This document shows positions 54,039 to 64,000 of a DNA stretch of 64,000 bases, piece after piece. Origin of the DNA: Dastarcus helophoroides (lineage: Eukaryota > Arthropoda > Insecta > Coleoptera > Bothrideridae); assembly GCA_028583605.1 (NCBI GenBank), contig CM053329.1:40815661-40879660 (forward strand). Reading direction: 5' to 3'. The translations under genes and the position numbers were made by a program. Positions within the stretch are counted from its first letter, which is position 1; each line of letters begins with the position of its first letter. The notes beneath the pieces are model-generated. The model searched no databases. It saw only the letters and a list, made by a program, of their open reading frames with translations, and was not told where the DNA came from.

Positions 54039-57000
54039 ATATTCAAAAAAACGTCGAAATTTTTGAATGGTCGCACTATTTTTATTCAAGAAAGTCAGTT
54101 GTAATTTTAATAACGGCAAGATTTTAAAAAATCCAAATTTTGAAAAATAGTGAATTTTAAAAAAAACGAAGTGTCGAAAAAATGTCGAGATATTTTCAAA
54201 AAAAGTTGATTTATTTTTTAAAAGTCAGAAATTTAAAAAATAATAATTAAAAACGTAAAAAAAATGAAAAAATCAAGAAAAAAATCGAAAATTTTCGTTA
54301 AAATATAACATTTTGAGAAAATTGCAAATTTTCAAAAAAAAATCGAAATTTTGCGAAATAGACGAGTTTCAATCTTCATAAAGTCAAGTTTATCAAAAAT
54401 TTAAAAATTTTGAACACTTAAACTTTTTAAAAAGTCGAAATTTTCGAAAAAGGCAAAAATTCGGAAAAAGACGAAATTTTGACAAAATCGAATTTTGAAA
54501 AATATTGAATTTTGAAAAATATCGAATATTGAAAAAATCAAAAATCTAAGGCAAAGGTCGAAATTTTCAAAAATTCAAAAAAACCCAAATTTCAAGATTT
54601 GAAAAAATCAAAATATTCAAACAAAAGTCGAAATTTTTGAATGGTCGCACTATTTTCATTCAAGAAAATCATTTGTAATTTTGATGACAAGATTTTAAAA
54701 AATCTAAATTTTGAAAAAGAGTCAACAATTTTAGAAACGAACGAAGTTTACAAAAAATGTCGAAATAATTTCAAAAAAAGTTGATTTTTTAAAAGTCCGA
54801 AATTTAAAAAATTATAATAAAAAACGTATATAAATTAAAAAAATCAAAAAAACATCGAAAATTTTCATTAAAATATGACATTTTGAGGAAATTTCAAATT
54901 TTCAAAAAAAAATCGAAATTTTGCAAAATAGACGAGTTTCAATCTTCATAAAGTCAAGTTTATCAAAAAATTGAAAATTTTGAAAACTCAAACTTTTAAA
55001 AAGTCGAAATTTTCAAAAAAGTCGAAATTTTCAAAAAAGGCAAAAATTTGGAAAAAGGCGAAATTTTGAAAAAATCGAATTTTGAAAAATATTGAATTTT
55101 GAAAAATATCGAATATTGAAAAAATCAAAAATCTAAGGCAAAGGTCGAAATTTTCACAAATTCAAAAAAACCCAAATTTCAAGATTTGAAAAAAATCATA
55201 ATATTCAAACAAAGTCGAAATTTTTGAATGGTCGCACTATTTACATTCAAGAAAATCATTTGTAATTTTGATAATGACAAGATTTTAAAAAATCTAAATT
55301 TTGAAAAAGAGTCAACAATTTTAGAAACGAACGAAGTTTAGAAAAAATGTCGAAATAATTTCAAAAAAATTTGATTTTTTTAAAAGTCCGAAATTTAAAA
55401 AATTATAATAAAAAACGTATATAAATTGAAAAAATCAAAAAAAACATCGAAAATTTTCATTAAAATATGACATTTTGAGAAAATTTCAAATTTTTAAAAA
55501 AAAATCGAAATTTTGCAAAATAGACGAGTTTCAAACTTCAGAAAGTCAGGTTTATCAAAAAACTGAAAATTTTGAAAATCCAAACTTTTTAAAAAGTTGA
55601 AATTTTCAAAAAAGGCGAAATTTTGGTAAAAGGCGAAATTTTTAAAAAATATCAAATTTTGAAAAATATCGAATTTTGAAAAATATCGAATTTTGAAAAA
55701 TATCGAATTTTGAAAAATATCGAATTTTGAAAAATATCGAATTTTGAAAAATATCGAATTTTGAAAAAATCGAAATTCTAAAGAAAAGGTCGAAATTTTT
55801 GGAATTGTACCAATTTTCAAAAATTTTAAAAACCTAAAATTCAAGATTTGAAAAAACCAAAATATTCAAAAAAGGAGTCGAAATTTTTGAATGGTCGCAT
55901 TATTTTGATTCAAGAAAATGTAATTTTGATACTGTCAAGATTTTAAAAAATCTAAATTTTGAAAAATAGTCAACAATTTTAAAAACGAACGAAGTTTAGA
56001 AAAAATGTCGAGATATTTTCAAAAAAAATTTTAAAAACCCAAACTTTTGAAAAAGTTGAAATTTTCAAAAAAGGCGAAATTTCAGAAAAAGGCGAAATTT
56101 TGGAAAAAGGCTAAATTTTGAAATAATATCGAATTTTGAAAAATATTGAATTTTGAAAAATATCGAATTTTGAAAAAATCAAAAATCTAAAGAGAAGTTT
56201 AAAATGTTTGGAGTTGAACCGATTTTCAAAAATTTTAAAAAACCCAAGATTCAAGATTTGAAAAAAATCAAAATATTCAAAAAAAAAGTCGAAATGTTTG
56301 AATAATCGCACTTTTTTCATTTAAGAAAATCAGTTGAAATTTTGATAACGGTAAGATTTTAAAAAATCTAATTTCTGAAAAATCGTCAACAATTTTAAAA
56401 ACGAACGAAGTTTAGAAAAAATGTCGAGATATTTTCAAAATAGTTGATTATTTGAAGTCAGAAATTTAAAAAAAAATAATTAAAAACGTATAAAAATTAG
56501 AAAAATCAAAAACAATAATCGAAAATTTTCATTAAAATATGAAATCTTGGGAAAATTGCAAACTTTCAAAAAAAAATTGAAATTTTGCAAAATAGATGAA
56601 TTTTAATCTTTAGAAAGTCAATTTTATCAAAAAATTTAAAATTTTGAAAACTCAAACCTTTTAAAAAGTTTAAATTTTTTAAAAAGACAAAATTTTAGAC
56701 ATAGGCAAAATTTTGAAAAAATCGAATTTTGAAAGAATCAAAAAAACCTCGAAATTAATGCAGTTTTACCGATTTTTACAATTTCAAACAAAAGTTAGTT
56801 TCCAAAATAGAAATCAAAAGCTTAAACCAATTGCGAATTTCTCAAAAAAATTAAATTATTAAAAAACAAAATTTTTAAAAGACGAAATTTTTTAAAAAAC
56901 AAAATTTTTTAAAAAACGAATTTTTTTAAAAACGAAATTTTGAAAAGGTTTTGAGTTTTTAAAAAGATCGACATCACGCACAATTATAAAATTTTATGTC

Positions 57001-57620
57001 AAAAAATGTAAATTTTAAATTGAAGAACGTATAAAAATTAAAACAATCAAAAACAATTATCGAAAATTTTCATTAAAATATGAAATTTTGGGAAAATAGC
57101 AAACTTTCAAAAAAAAATCAAAATTTTGCAAAATAGACGAGTTTTAATCTTCAGAAAGTCAAGTTTATAAAAAAATTTAAAATTTGGAAAACTCCAACCT
57201 TTTAAAAGTCCAAATTTTTTAAAAAGAAAACTTTAGGAATGGCGAAATTTTGAAAAAATATCGAAATTTGGAAAAACTAAAAATGTCAAAAAAAGCTCGA
57301 AATTAATGCAGTTTTACAAATTTTTACAATTTTAGACAAAAGTTAGTTTCCAAAAAAAGAAATTAAAAACTTAAACCAATTGCGAATTTCTCAAAAAAAT
57401 TAGGTTACAAAAAAAATATTTTTTTAAAAACAAAACTTCTTAAAAAGCGAAATTTCTTAAAAACAAAATTTTTAAAAAACGAAATTGCTTAAAAACAAAA
57501 TTTTTAAAAAACGACATTTTTTTAAAAACGAACTTTTTTTAAAAACGAAATTTCTAAAAGGTTTTCAGTTTTTGAAAAGATCGACATCACGCACAATTAT
57601 AAAATATTATGTCAAAAAAC

Positions 57621-58177
57621 GTAAATTTTAAATTGGGTCCATGGAAAATTGGGGAAAGTCTCTAATCCTAAGGGGGGTTCCTATGCACCCGACACTATTG
57701 CCTTTGCACACAGCCCTGATTTTACTGATTCACTGACTGATTTCCAATTAAAAGATAAAAAAAAAAAGGTAAAAACTTCCGCACTCTGTCACAAAAATAT
57801 ATTAATTATGCACAAAGAGAGGAAAATGCATCACGCCCACAAAACGTCCCCAAAAATCCCCATTTAATCTGTCGTAGGCTCTAGGGGCCACTCAAAATTC
57901 CATACGATTTAATTCACTTTCGATGTTTGTTCAACGACGGCTTTAGCCTACTTTTTCCGTATCCAATAAGGCGATTCATCAAAACGTAATTGGCCGTTCC
58001 GCTCGCCATAACAATCGATTTGATAAATTGCAAATTGAAGAGCCACCGAATATTGCAAACGCTGAAAGTTTTAATTGACAAAAAGGCCAAACGTTTCGAC
58101 GATTTGATCGACTCCTTAATGGGGACCAGTCATGGTTTTTTAATGCAGACTAAACCGAACACTAACTTGCAGTATTT
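57621..58177. other. single-copy stretch with possible exon-like frames
   Basis: Plus-strand frames at 57649-57867 and about 57990-58180 have protein-like patches (SYAPDTIAFAHSPDFTDSLT; ILQTLKVLIDKKAKRFDDLI). Neither has a recognised domain or clear splice sites. The second frame lacks an ATG and runs into the minisatellite, so its end is meaningless. Confidence 0.25.
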
Positions 58178-58930
58178 TGTAGGGGGATTATCATTGGCGT
58201 TGTTGGGGGATGATCATTGGCGTTGTTGGGGGATGAAGATTGGCGTTGTTGGGGGATGATCATTGGCGTTGTTGGGGGATGATCATTGGCGTTGTTGGGG
58301 GATGATCATTGGCGTTCTTGGGGGATGATCATTGGCGTTGTTAGGGGATGATCATTGGCGTTGTTAGGGGATGATCATTGGCGTTGTTGGGGGATGATCA
58401 TTGGCGTTGTTAGGGGATGATCATTGGCGTTGTTGGGAAATGATCATTGGCGTTGTTGGGGGATGATCATTGGCGTTGTTGGGGGATGATCATTGGCATT
58501 GTTTGGGGATAATCATTGGCGTTGTTGGGAGATGATTATTAGCGTTGTTGGGGGATGATCATTGGCGTTGTTGGGGGATGATCATTGCAGTTGTTGGAAG
58601 ATGATCATTGGCGTTGTTGGGGGATGATCATTGGCGTTGTTGGGGGATGATCATTGGCGTTGTTAAGGGATGATCATTGGCATTGTTTGGGGATAATCAT
58701 TGGCGTTGTTGGGAGATGATTATTAGCGTCGTTGGGGGATGATCATTGGCGTTGTTGGGGGATGATCATTGCAGTTGTTGGGGGATGATCATTGGCGTTG
58801 TTGGGGGATGATCATTGGCATTGTTCGGGGATAATCATTGGCGTTGTTGGGCGATGATCATTAGCGTTATTGGGGGATGATCATTGGCGTTGTTGGGGGA
58901 CGATCATTGCAGTTGTTGGGGGATGATCTT
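58178..58930 (+). repeat. 23-bp minisatellite, about 32 copies
   Basis: Unit GATGATCATTGGCGTTGTTGGGG with scattered changes (GCAGTTGTTG, GCATTGTTTG) and higher-order matches: the run GCATTGTTTGGGGATAATC occurs near 58495 and 58680, 185 bp (eight units) apart. Each unit carries TGATCA and a run of G. Confidence 0.95.
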
Positions 58931-58942
58931 CAGCGCAATTAC

Positions 58943-59200
58943 GAATTTGTTCTAGGCAAGGCAAAAAGTATATGTCGATATTTCTAGGGGTGTGGTCGAT
59001 AAGGTTGGCATCTAATGAATTAGAAGTATCAATAATGTATATTTCGATTTTTCTAAGGTGGGCAATGAGCTTAATGCTTGGACACTGCTCACCTATACCC
59101 ACCCCTTTAGCTACACTAATGGGGATGGTAGATGTTGTTTGAATATTTTCAGGGTTATTATGCTCTGTATAGATAGGGTGGGAAGTGTCAATGAAATGTT
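58943..59200 (-). CDS. candidate internal coding exon, function unknown
   Basis: On the minus strand an open frame of about 130 codons ends in the 23-bp repeat. Inside it, TGCATTTATTACAG (AG at plus 59202-59201) is a good splice acceptor, and GT at plus 58942-58941 (ATTCGTAATT) a fair donor. They bound 258 bp with phase 1 at both ends. The frame has unusually balanced composition for this window (HFIDTSHPIYTEHNNPENIQ, then KLIAHLRKIEIYIIDTSNSL and NIDIYFLPCLEQI). I recognise no domain. It could be a gene exon, a transposon relic or chance; no neighbouring exon was identified. Confidence 0.35.
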
Positions 59201-60049
59201 CTGTAATAAATGCAACCCGTAATACAAGAATGATTACTGGTAACCTTTGTAACTTTAGTTACGTCGTACATCTAGTTGTAAAGTGCTATGAAAATTGCAA
59301 GGAACAAAATATTCGACACAGACTTTTACATATAATACTAAAAATTGTTAACTATTACTATTAATTAAATTGGGACCCACATCGCACTGATTTTTTTTCT
59401 AAAATGACATTTTTCCGCCACAAAGTTTTTGAATGTTTTATTTGAAGATTTCTGATCAACGTCTCAGTAATTTATCCTTCGTTTGGGAAAAGGTATTTTA
59501 ATACTTTAAGAAATTCTGACGCCAAAAATTACTTCTGGTGGTACATTGGTACTATTATATTTATGCACCCCTTAGGGACCTACAACCCTTTTGAAAAAAA
59601 TATCAATTAATTACAACTTGTATGAAACAAAACTCGCTCTGCGGGCTCGAATGTGCCACCAATTTTAATTCGACTTGCATGCACCCATTTAACCATTCAT
59701 CGTTTTTACTCAATCGGAGATAAACTTGGGGGACTCTTACCGAAAAGTTAGTTAAACTTCACTAATACAACACGAAAGTCCGTGTATCTCAAGGGAGACG
59801 GAACGCGCCGCGACGAAGGTTTATTTGCGACGAAGCGTCGCCAATGACTACGAAATTGAGCGTTGCGACGGCGGCTGGATGGACCACGGGATGGAAAGGC
59901 TTGAGTTTGCGCGCCGCCCCCGTTATGGTGGTGAGGTGTACAAAATGTTTACCTTCTACCGTTATAAACACCAATTTGGGGCGCTAAGTTACACCCTTTT
60001 CGTAATTTCGAAAACATAGTGTGTTAAAAAAAAATTAAGCAATCGTGTG
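59201..60049. other. single-copy stretch with a GC-rich patch
   Basis: AT-rich to 59700. At 59795-59935 there is a CpG-rich patch (GGAACGCGCCGCGACGAAGG) with frames open on both strands: plus 59825-60019, and an ATG at 59847 in another frame. None has a recognised domain. It could be a small CpG-rich promoter or exon. Confidence 0.3.
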
Positions 60050-60345
60050 GACTGCCGACAGAAGTGAAAACTTAAAACTAATATGGAATGTTGCAGTTTG
60101 AACCCACACTAGTGAATAAGTCAGTCAATATTGAAGATATTTGAAAATAAATGCTGTCAAACTAACCTACCTTGAATATTTGTGGTTGGTGGATGCTTGT
60201 ATCGTGTGGAAACGAATCTAATATTTATTGTTAACGAATTAAATATACTTTGTTATGAACTTAGAACATGTTGGTAATGCTTGATGGTAACGCGTGATGG
60301 TCACTCGAACCCCTAAATTTACCCTTTTATCCAAAACCGCCCAAT
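60050..60345 (+). mobile_element. family C, longest copy
   Basis: CTGCCGACAGAAGTGAAAAC, a B-box-like AGTTTGAACCCACACTAG, GTGGTTGGTGGATGCTTG, CGAATCTAATATTTATTGTT, then AGAACATGTTGGTAATGC, ACGCGTGATGGTCACTCG and AAATTTACCCTTTTATCCAA. It supplies the order of segments for the other partial copies. A tRNA-derived SINE is possible; no long poly-A or target duplication was identified. Confidence 0.5.
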
Positions 60346-61020
60346 GTACTTAAAGAAGTCTTAACTTCTATAGAAACGACTTAAAAACATCTAAATTTCG
60401 AGAAAAAAAAACGAATTTTTAAAAAAAGGACGAATTTTCGAAAAATGAACGAATTTTCGAGAAAAAAAAAACGAATTTTCGAAAAGGGGACAAATTTTCG
60501 AAAAAAGAACGAATTTTCGAAAAAAGAACGAGTTTTCGAAAAAAAAAACGAATTTTTGAAAAAGGGACAAATTTTCCAAAAAAGAACTAATTTTCGAAAG
60601 AAGAACGAACTCTAAAAAAAAATCAAAATCTCGAAAAAGATATTGAAATTTTAAACCAATTACGAGTAAAGATAAATCAAAATTGGAATTTACGCCAAAA
60701 ACCTTGTAAAAAAAAATATAAGTTCCAAAAACGACGAATTTTGGGCAAAAATCAAAATTTCGAAAAACAAAAATGAATTTTGAACAAATACCTAAATTTC
60801 GAGAAAAATACGAATTGCGAGAAACTAACGAAATTGCAAAACAAATTTTGAAAAAAATTCGAAATTTGGGGAAAAGAATCGAAATTTTGAGAAATAGACA
60901 AATTTCGAGAAAAAGTTAGAAGTTTCCAAAAACAAAAACGAACTTTGAAAATAAGGTCGAATCTTGCAAAACTAAAAAGAATTAAAAAAAACAGAAATCG
61001 AGAAGAATATCGTATATACT
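60346..61020 (+). repeat. A-rich degenerate repeat DNA
   Basis: GAACGAATTTTCGAAAAAAA-type units, period roughly 19-21, strongest at 60400-60600. The minus frame at 60391-60579 is a shadow. Confidence 0.75.
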
Positions 61021-61065
61021 GTTTCGTTAGGGGATTTTGGTAACTCCTGATGGTCACCCGAAACC
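61021..61065 (+). repeat. family C terminal segment next to a microsatellite
   Basis: TTTTGGTAACTCCTGATGG and TCACCCGAAACCAC match the end of family C and run directly into the ATACGAA array. Confidence 0.6.
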
Positions 61066-61515
61066 ACAAACGAAATACGAAATACGAAATACGAAATACG
61101 AAATACGAAATACGAAATACGAAATACGAAATACGAAATACGAAATACGAAATACGAAATACGAAATACGAAATACGAAATACGAAATACGAAATACGAA
61201 ATACGAAATACGAAATACGAAATACGAAATACGAAATACGAAATACGAAATACGAAATACGAAATACGAAATACGAAATACGAAATACGAAATACGAAAT
61301 ACGAAATACGAAATACGAAATACGAAATACGAAATACGACATACGAAATACGAAATACGAAATACGAAATACGAAATACGAAATACGAAATACGACATAC
61401 GAAATACGAAATACGAAATACGAAATACGAAATACGAAATACGAAATACGAAATTCGAAATACGAAATACGAAATTTGAAATACGAAATAGGAAATACGA
61501 GATACGAGATACGTA
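61066..61515. repeat. 7-bp microsatellite (ATACGAA)n
   Basis: About 60 near-perfect units with a few ATACGAC variants; decays at 61450-61515. Open frames on both strands (YFVFRIS and EIRNTKY repeats) are artefacts. Confidence 0.97.
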
Positions 61516-64000
61516 AAACATAAATTCTTAAATACAATCACAGAAAATATAATCATACAAAATACAATCATACAAAATACAATGATACAAAATACAATGA
61601 TACAAAATACAATGATCCAAAATACAATCACACAAAAAGCATTGATACAAAATACAATCATACAAAATACAATTATACAAAAAACAATGTTACAAAATAC
61701 AATAATATAAAATACAATCATACAAAATATAATCATACAAAATACAATCATGCAAAATACAATGATACAAAATGCAATGATACAAAATACAATGATCCAA
61801 AATACAATGATACAAAAAACAATGTTACAAAATACAATCATACAAAATACAATCATACAAAATATAATCATACAAAATATAATCATATAAAATACAATCA
61901 TACAAAATGCAATAACACAAAATACAATGATACAAAATACAATCATACAAAAAACAATGATACAAAATACAATTATACAAAATACAGTGATACAAAATAC
62001 AATCATACAAAATACAATAATACAAAAAACAATGATAAAAAGTACAATGATACAAAATACAATACAATCATACAAAATACAATCATACTAAATACAATAA
62101 TGCAAAAAACAATGATACAAAATACAATACAATCATACAAAATACAATTATACAAAAAAACAAGGATGCAAATACAATGATACAAAATACAATCATACAA
62201 GATACAATGTTACAAAATACAATCATACAAAATACAATAATACAAAATACAATGATACAAAATACAATGATACAAAATACAATCATACAAAATACAATCA
62301 TACAAAAAACAATAATACAATATACAATCATACAAAATACAATGATACAAAAAACAATGTTACAAAATACAATCATACAAGATACAATGTTACAAAATAC
62401 CATCATACAAAATACAATAATACAAAATATAATGATACAAAATACAATAATACAAAATACAATAATACAAAATGCAATCATATAAAATACAATCATACAA
62501 ATTAAAATAATACAAAATATAATCATACAAAATACAATCATACAAAATATAATAATACAAAATACAATGATACAAAATACATTGATACTAAATACAATGA
62601 TCCAAAATACAATCATACAAAATACAATGATACAAAATATAATCATACAAAAAACAATGATACAAAATACAATCATACAAAATAAAATTATACAAAAAAC
62701 CATGATACACACACAATGATACAAGATACAATTATACAAAATACAATCATACAAAATATAATCATACAAAATACAATCATACAAAATATAATAATACAAA
62801 ATACAATGATACAAAATACAATGATACTAAATACAATGATCCAAAATACAATCATACAAAATACAATGATACAAAACATAATCATACAAAAAACAATGAT
62901 ACAAAATACAATCATACAAAATACAATCATATAAAATATAATCATACAGAATACAATCATACAAAATACATTCATACAAAATACAATATTACAAAATACA
63001 ATATTACAAAATAGTATGATACAAAATACAGTGATTCAAAGTACAATTATCCAAAATACAATCATACAAAATACAATGATACAAAATAAAATCATACAAA
63101 AAACAATGTTACAAAATAAAATCACATAAAATGCCATGATACAAATGTTACAAAATACAATCATACAAGATACAATCATACAAAATACAATAATACAAAA
63201 TACAATGATACAAAATACAATCATACAAAATACAATCATACAAAAAACAACAATACAAAATACAATGATACAAAATACAATGACACAAAAAACAGTGTTA
63301 CAAAATACAATCATACAAAATATAGTCATACAAAATACGATCACACAAAGAACAATGACACAAAATACAATCATACTAAAATACAATCATACAAAATATA
63401 ATCATACAAAACACAATCATACAAAATACAATATTACAAAATAGTATGATACAAAATACAATGATACAAAGTACAATGATCCAAAATACAATCATACAAA
63501 ATACAATGATACAAAATACAATCATACAAAAAACAATGATATAAAATAAAATCATATAAAATGCCATGATACAAAAAACAATGTTACAAAATTCAATCAT
63601 ACAAAATACAATCATACAAAATACAATGATACAAAATACAATCATAGAAAATACAATGATACAAAATACAATGATACAAAATACAATACAATCATACAAA
63701 ATACAATTATACAAAAAATCAATGATACAAATACAATGATACAAAATATAATCATACAAAATACAATCATACAAGGTACAGTGTTACAAAATACAAGCAT
63801 ACAAAATATAATAATACAAAAATCACACAAAATACAATGATACAAAATAAAATCATATAAAATGCCATGGTACAAAAAACAATGTTACAAAATACAATCA
63901 TACAAAATATAATCATACAAAATAAATCATACAAAATACAATTATACAAAATACAATAATACAAAATACAATCATAGAAAATACAATGATACAAAATACA
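61516..64000. repeat. 15-bp array (ATACAAAATACAATC/G)n, runs off the window
   Basis: Units ATACAAA + ATACAATC or ATACAATG alternate irregularly, with variants AAAAACAATG, ATAAAATC and ATACAATA. It continues to the last base. Frames with YDCILYHC- or IQNTIIQN-type repeats are artefacts. Confidence 0.96.

Larger units (their letters stand above)
51300..57620 (+). repeat. A-rich array with long higher-order repeats, split by LTR 4
   Basis: Units such as AATATCGAATTTTGAAAAAT. The landmark GAATGGTCGCACTATTTTCA occurs near 51701, 52361, 53128, 54068, 54642, 55229, 55892 and 56303 (variant). After removing LTR 4 the spacings are about 660, 767, 573, 574, 587, 663 and 411 bp. Local runs of ATCGAATTTTGAAAAAT expand at 52135-52230 and 55650-55760. 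Near 56750 and 57297 a second landmark, TTAATGCAGTTTTAC, is 547 bp apart. Open frames here are shadows. Confidence 0.92.

Noticed and set aside
15370..61065. Family C GCGTGA-TGG-TCACGC-GAAACC as another hammerhead
   Set aside because: It has a stem followed by GAAAC, but there is no CTGANGA box before the stem on either strand, so it does not fit the fold.
60752..63994. Open frames of up to 367 codons over the ATACGAA and ATACAAA arrays
   Set aside because: Repeat-unit translations (RISYFVF, MIVFCII) open on both strands, not proteins.

Overview
The window looks like repeat-dominated intergenic or intronic DNA from a eukaryote, most probably an arthropod and perhaps an insect. The reasons are the absence of any convincing full-length gene, the very high share of tandem repeats, LTRs whose core promoter pairs a TATA box with an arthropod-style TCAGT initiator, and a dispersed repeat at 41.4-41.6 kb resembling ones I know from insect genomes. 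No species can be named. I found no rRNA, tRNA gene, CRISPR array or prokaryotic gene. The long open frames over the simple repeats are artefacts of repeats lacking stop codons.

Layout. 1-553 is a 7-bp microsatellite cut by the window edge. 1.46-5.35 kb is a possible foldback element: inverted ends around a 341-362 bp satellite. 5.4-9.8 kb, 12.5-14.5 kb, 23.2-25.2 kb and 51.3-57.6 kb are degenerate A-rich arrays built on TCGAAATTTTCAAAA-like units with higher-order repeats of about 290-770 bp. 20.4-23.15 kb is an 8-bp GACAGAAA/GACAGGCA array and 25.16-28.08 kb an 8-bp TACGTTTG/TATGTTTG array. 31.0-38.7 kb and 42.8-46.36 kb hold a 16-bp minisatellite (consensus near GAGTTCAAGGTCACGT). 58.18-58.93 kb is a 23-bp minisatellite. 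61.07-64.0 kb is a 7-bp then 15-bp array that runs off the end.

Inserted into this are short mobile elements: four solo LTRs of one family, each with TG ends, TATA/Inr where intact, heat-shock-element-like motifs and a 4-bp ATAT duplication; a family C of possible tRNA-derived SINEs; and two families (A and B) carrying hammerhead ribozyme sequences. Family B is the main discovery candidate. At 46.7-47.8 kb it forms a tandem array of about 360-377 bp monomers, each with a complete type I hammerhead core on the minus strand, and the whole block is flanked by a 12-bp target-site duplication. A second copy at 12 kb has its own 12-bp duplication. This is the architecture of animal retrozymes, non-autonomous retroelements thought to pass through self-cleaved circular RNA and to borrow a LINE reverse transcriptase. 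Family A has a related hammerhead-like motif with one extra base, compensatory changes in stem II, and palindromic insertions with 12- and 17-bp duplications.

Coding evidence is weak. The best candidate is a possible 258-bp phase 1-1 exon on the minus strand at 58943-59200. Fragments at 10.6 kb and 11.4-11.6 kb could be relics of transposon genes. The remaining single-copy stretches show no recognisable function.
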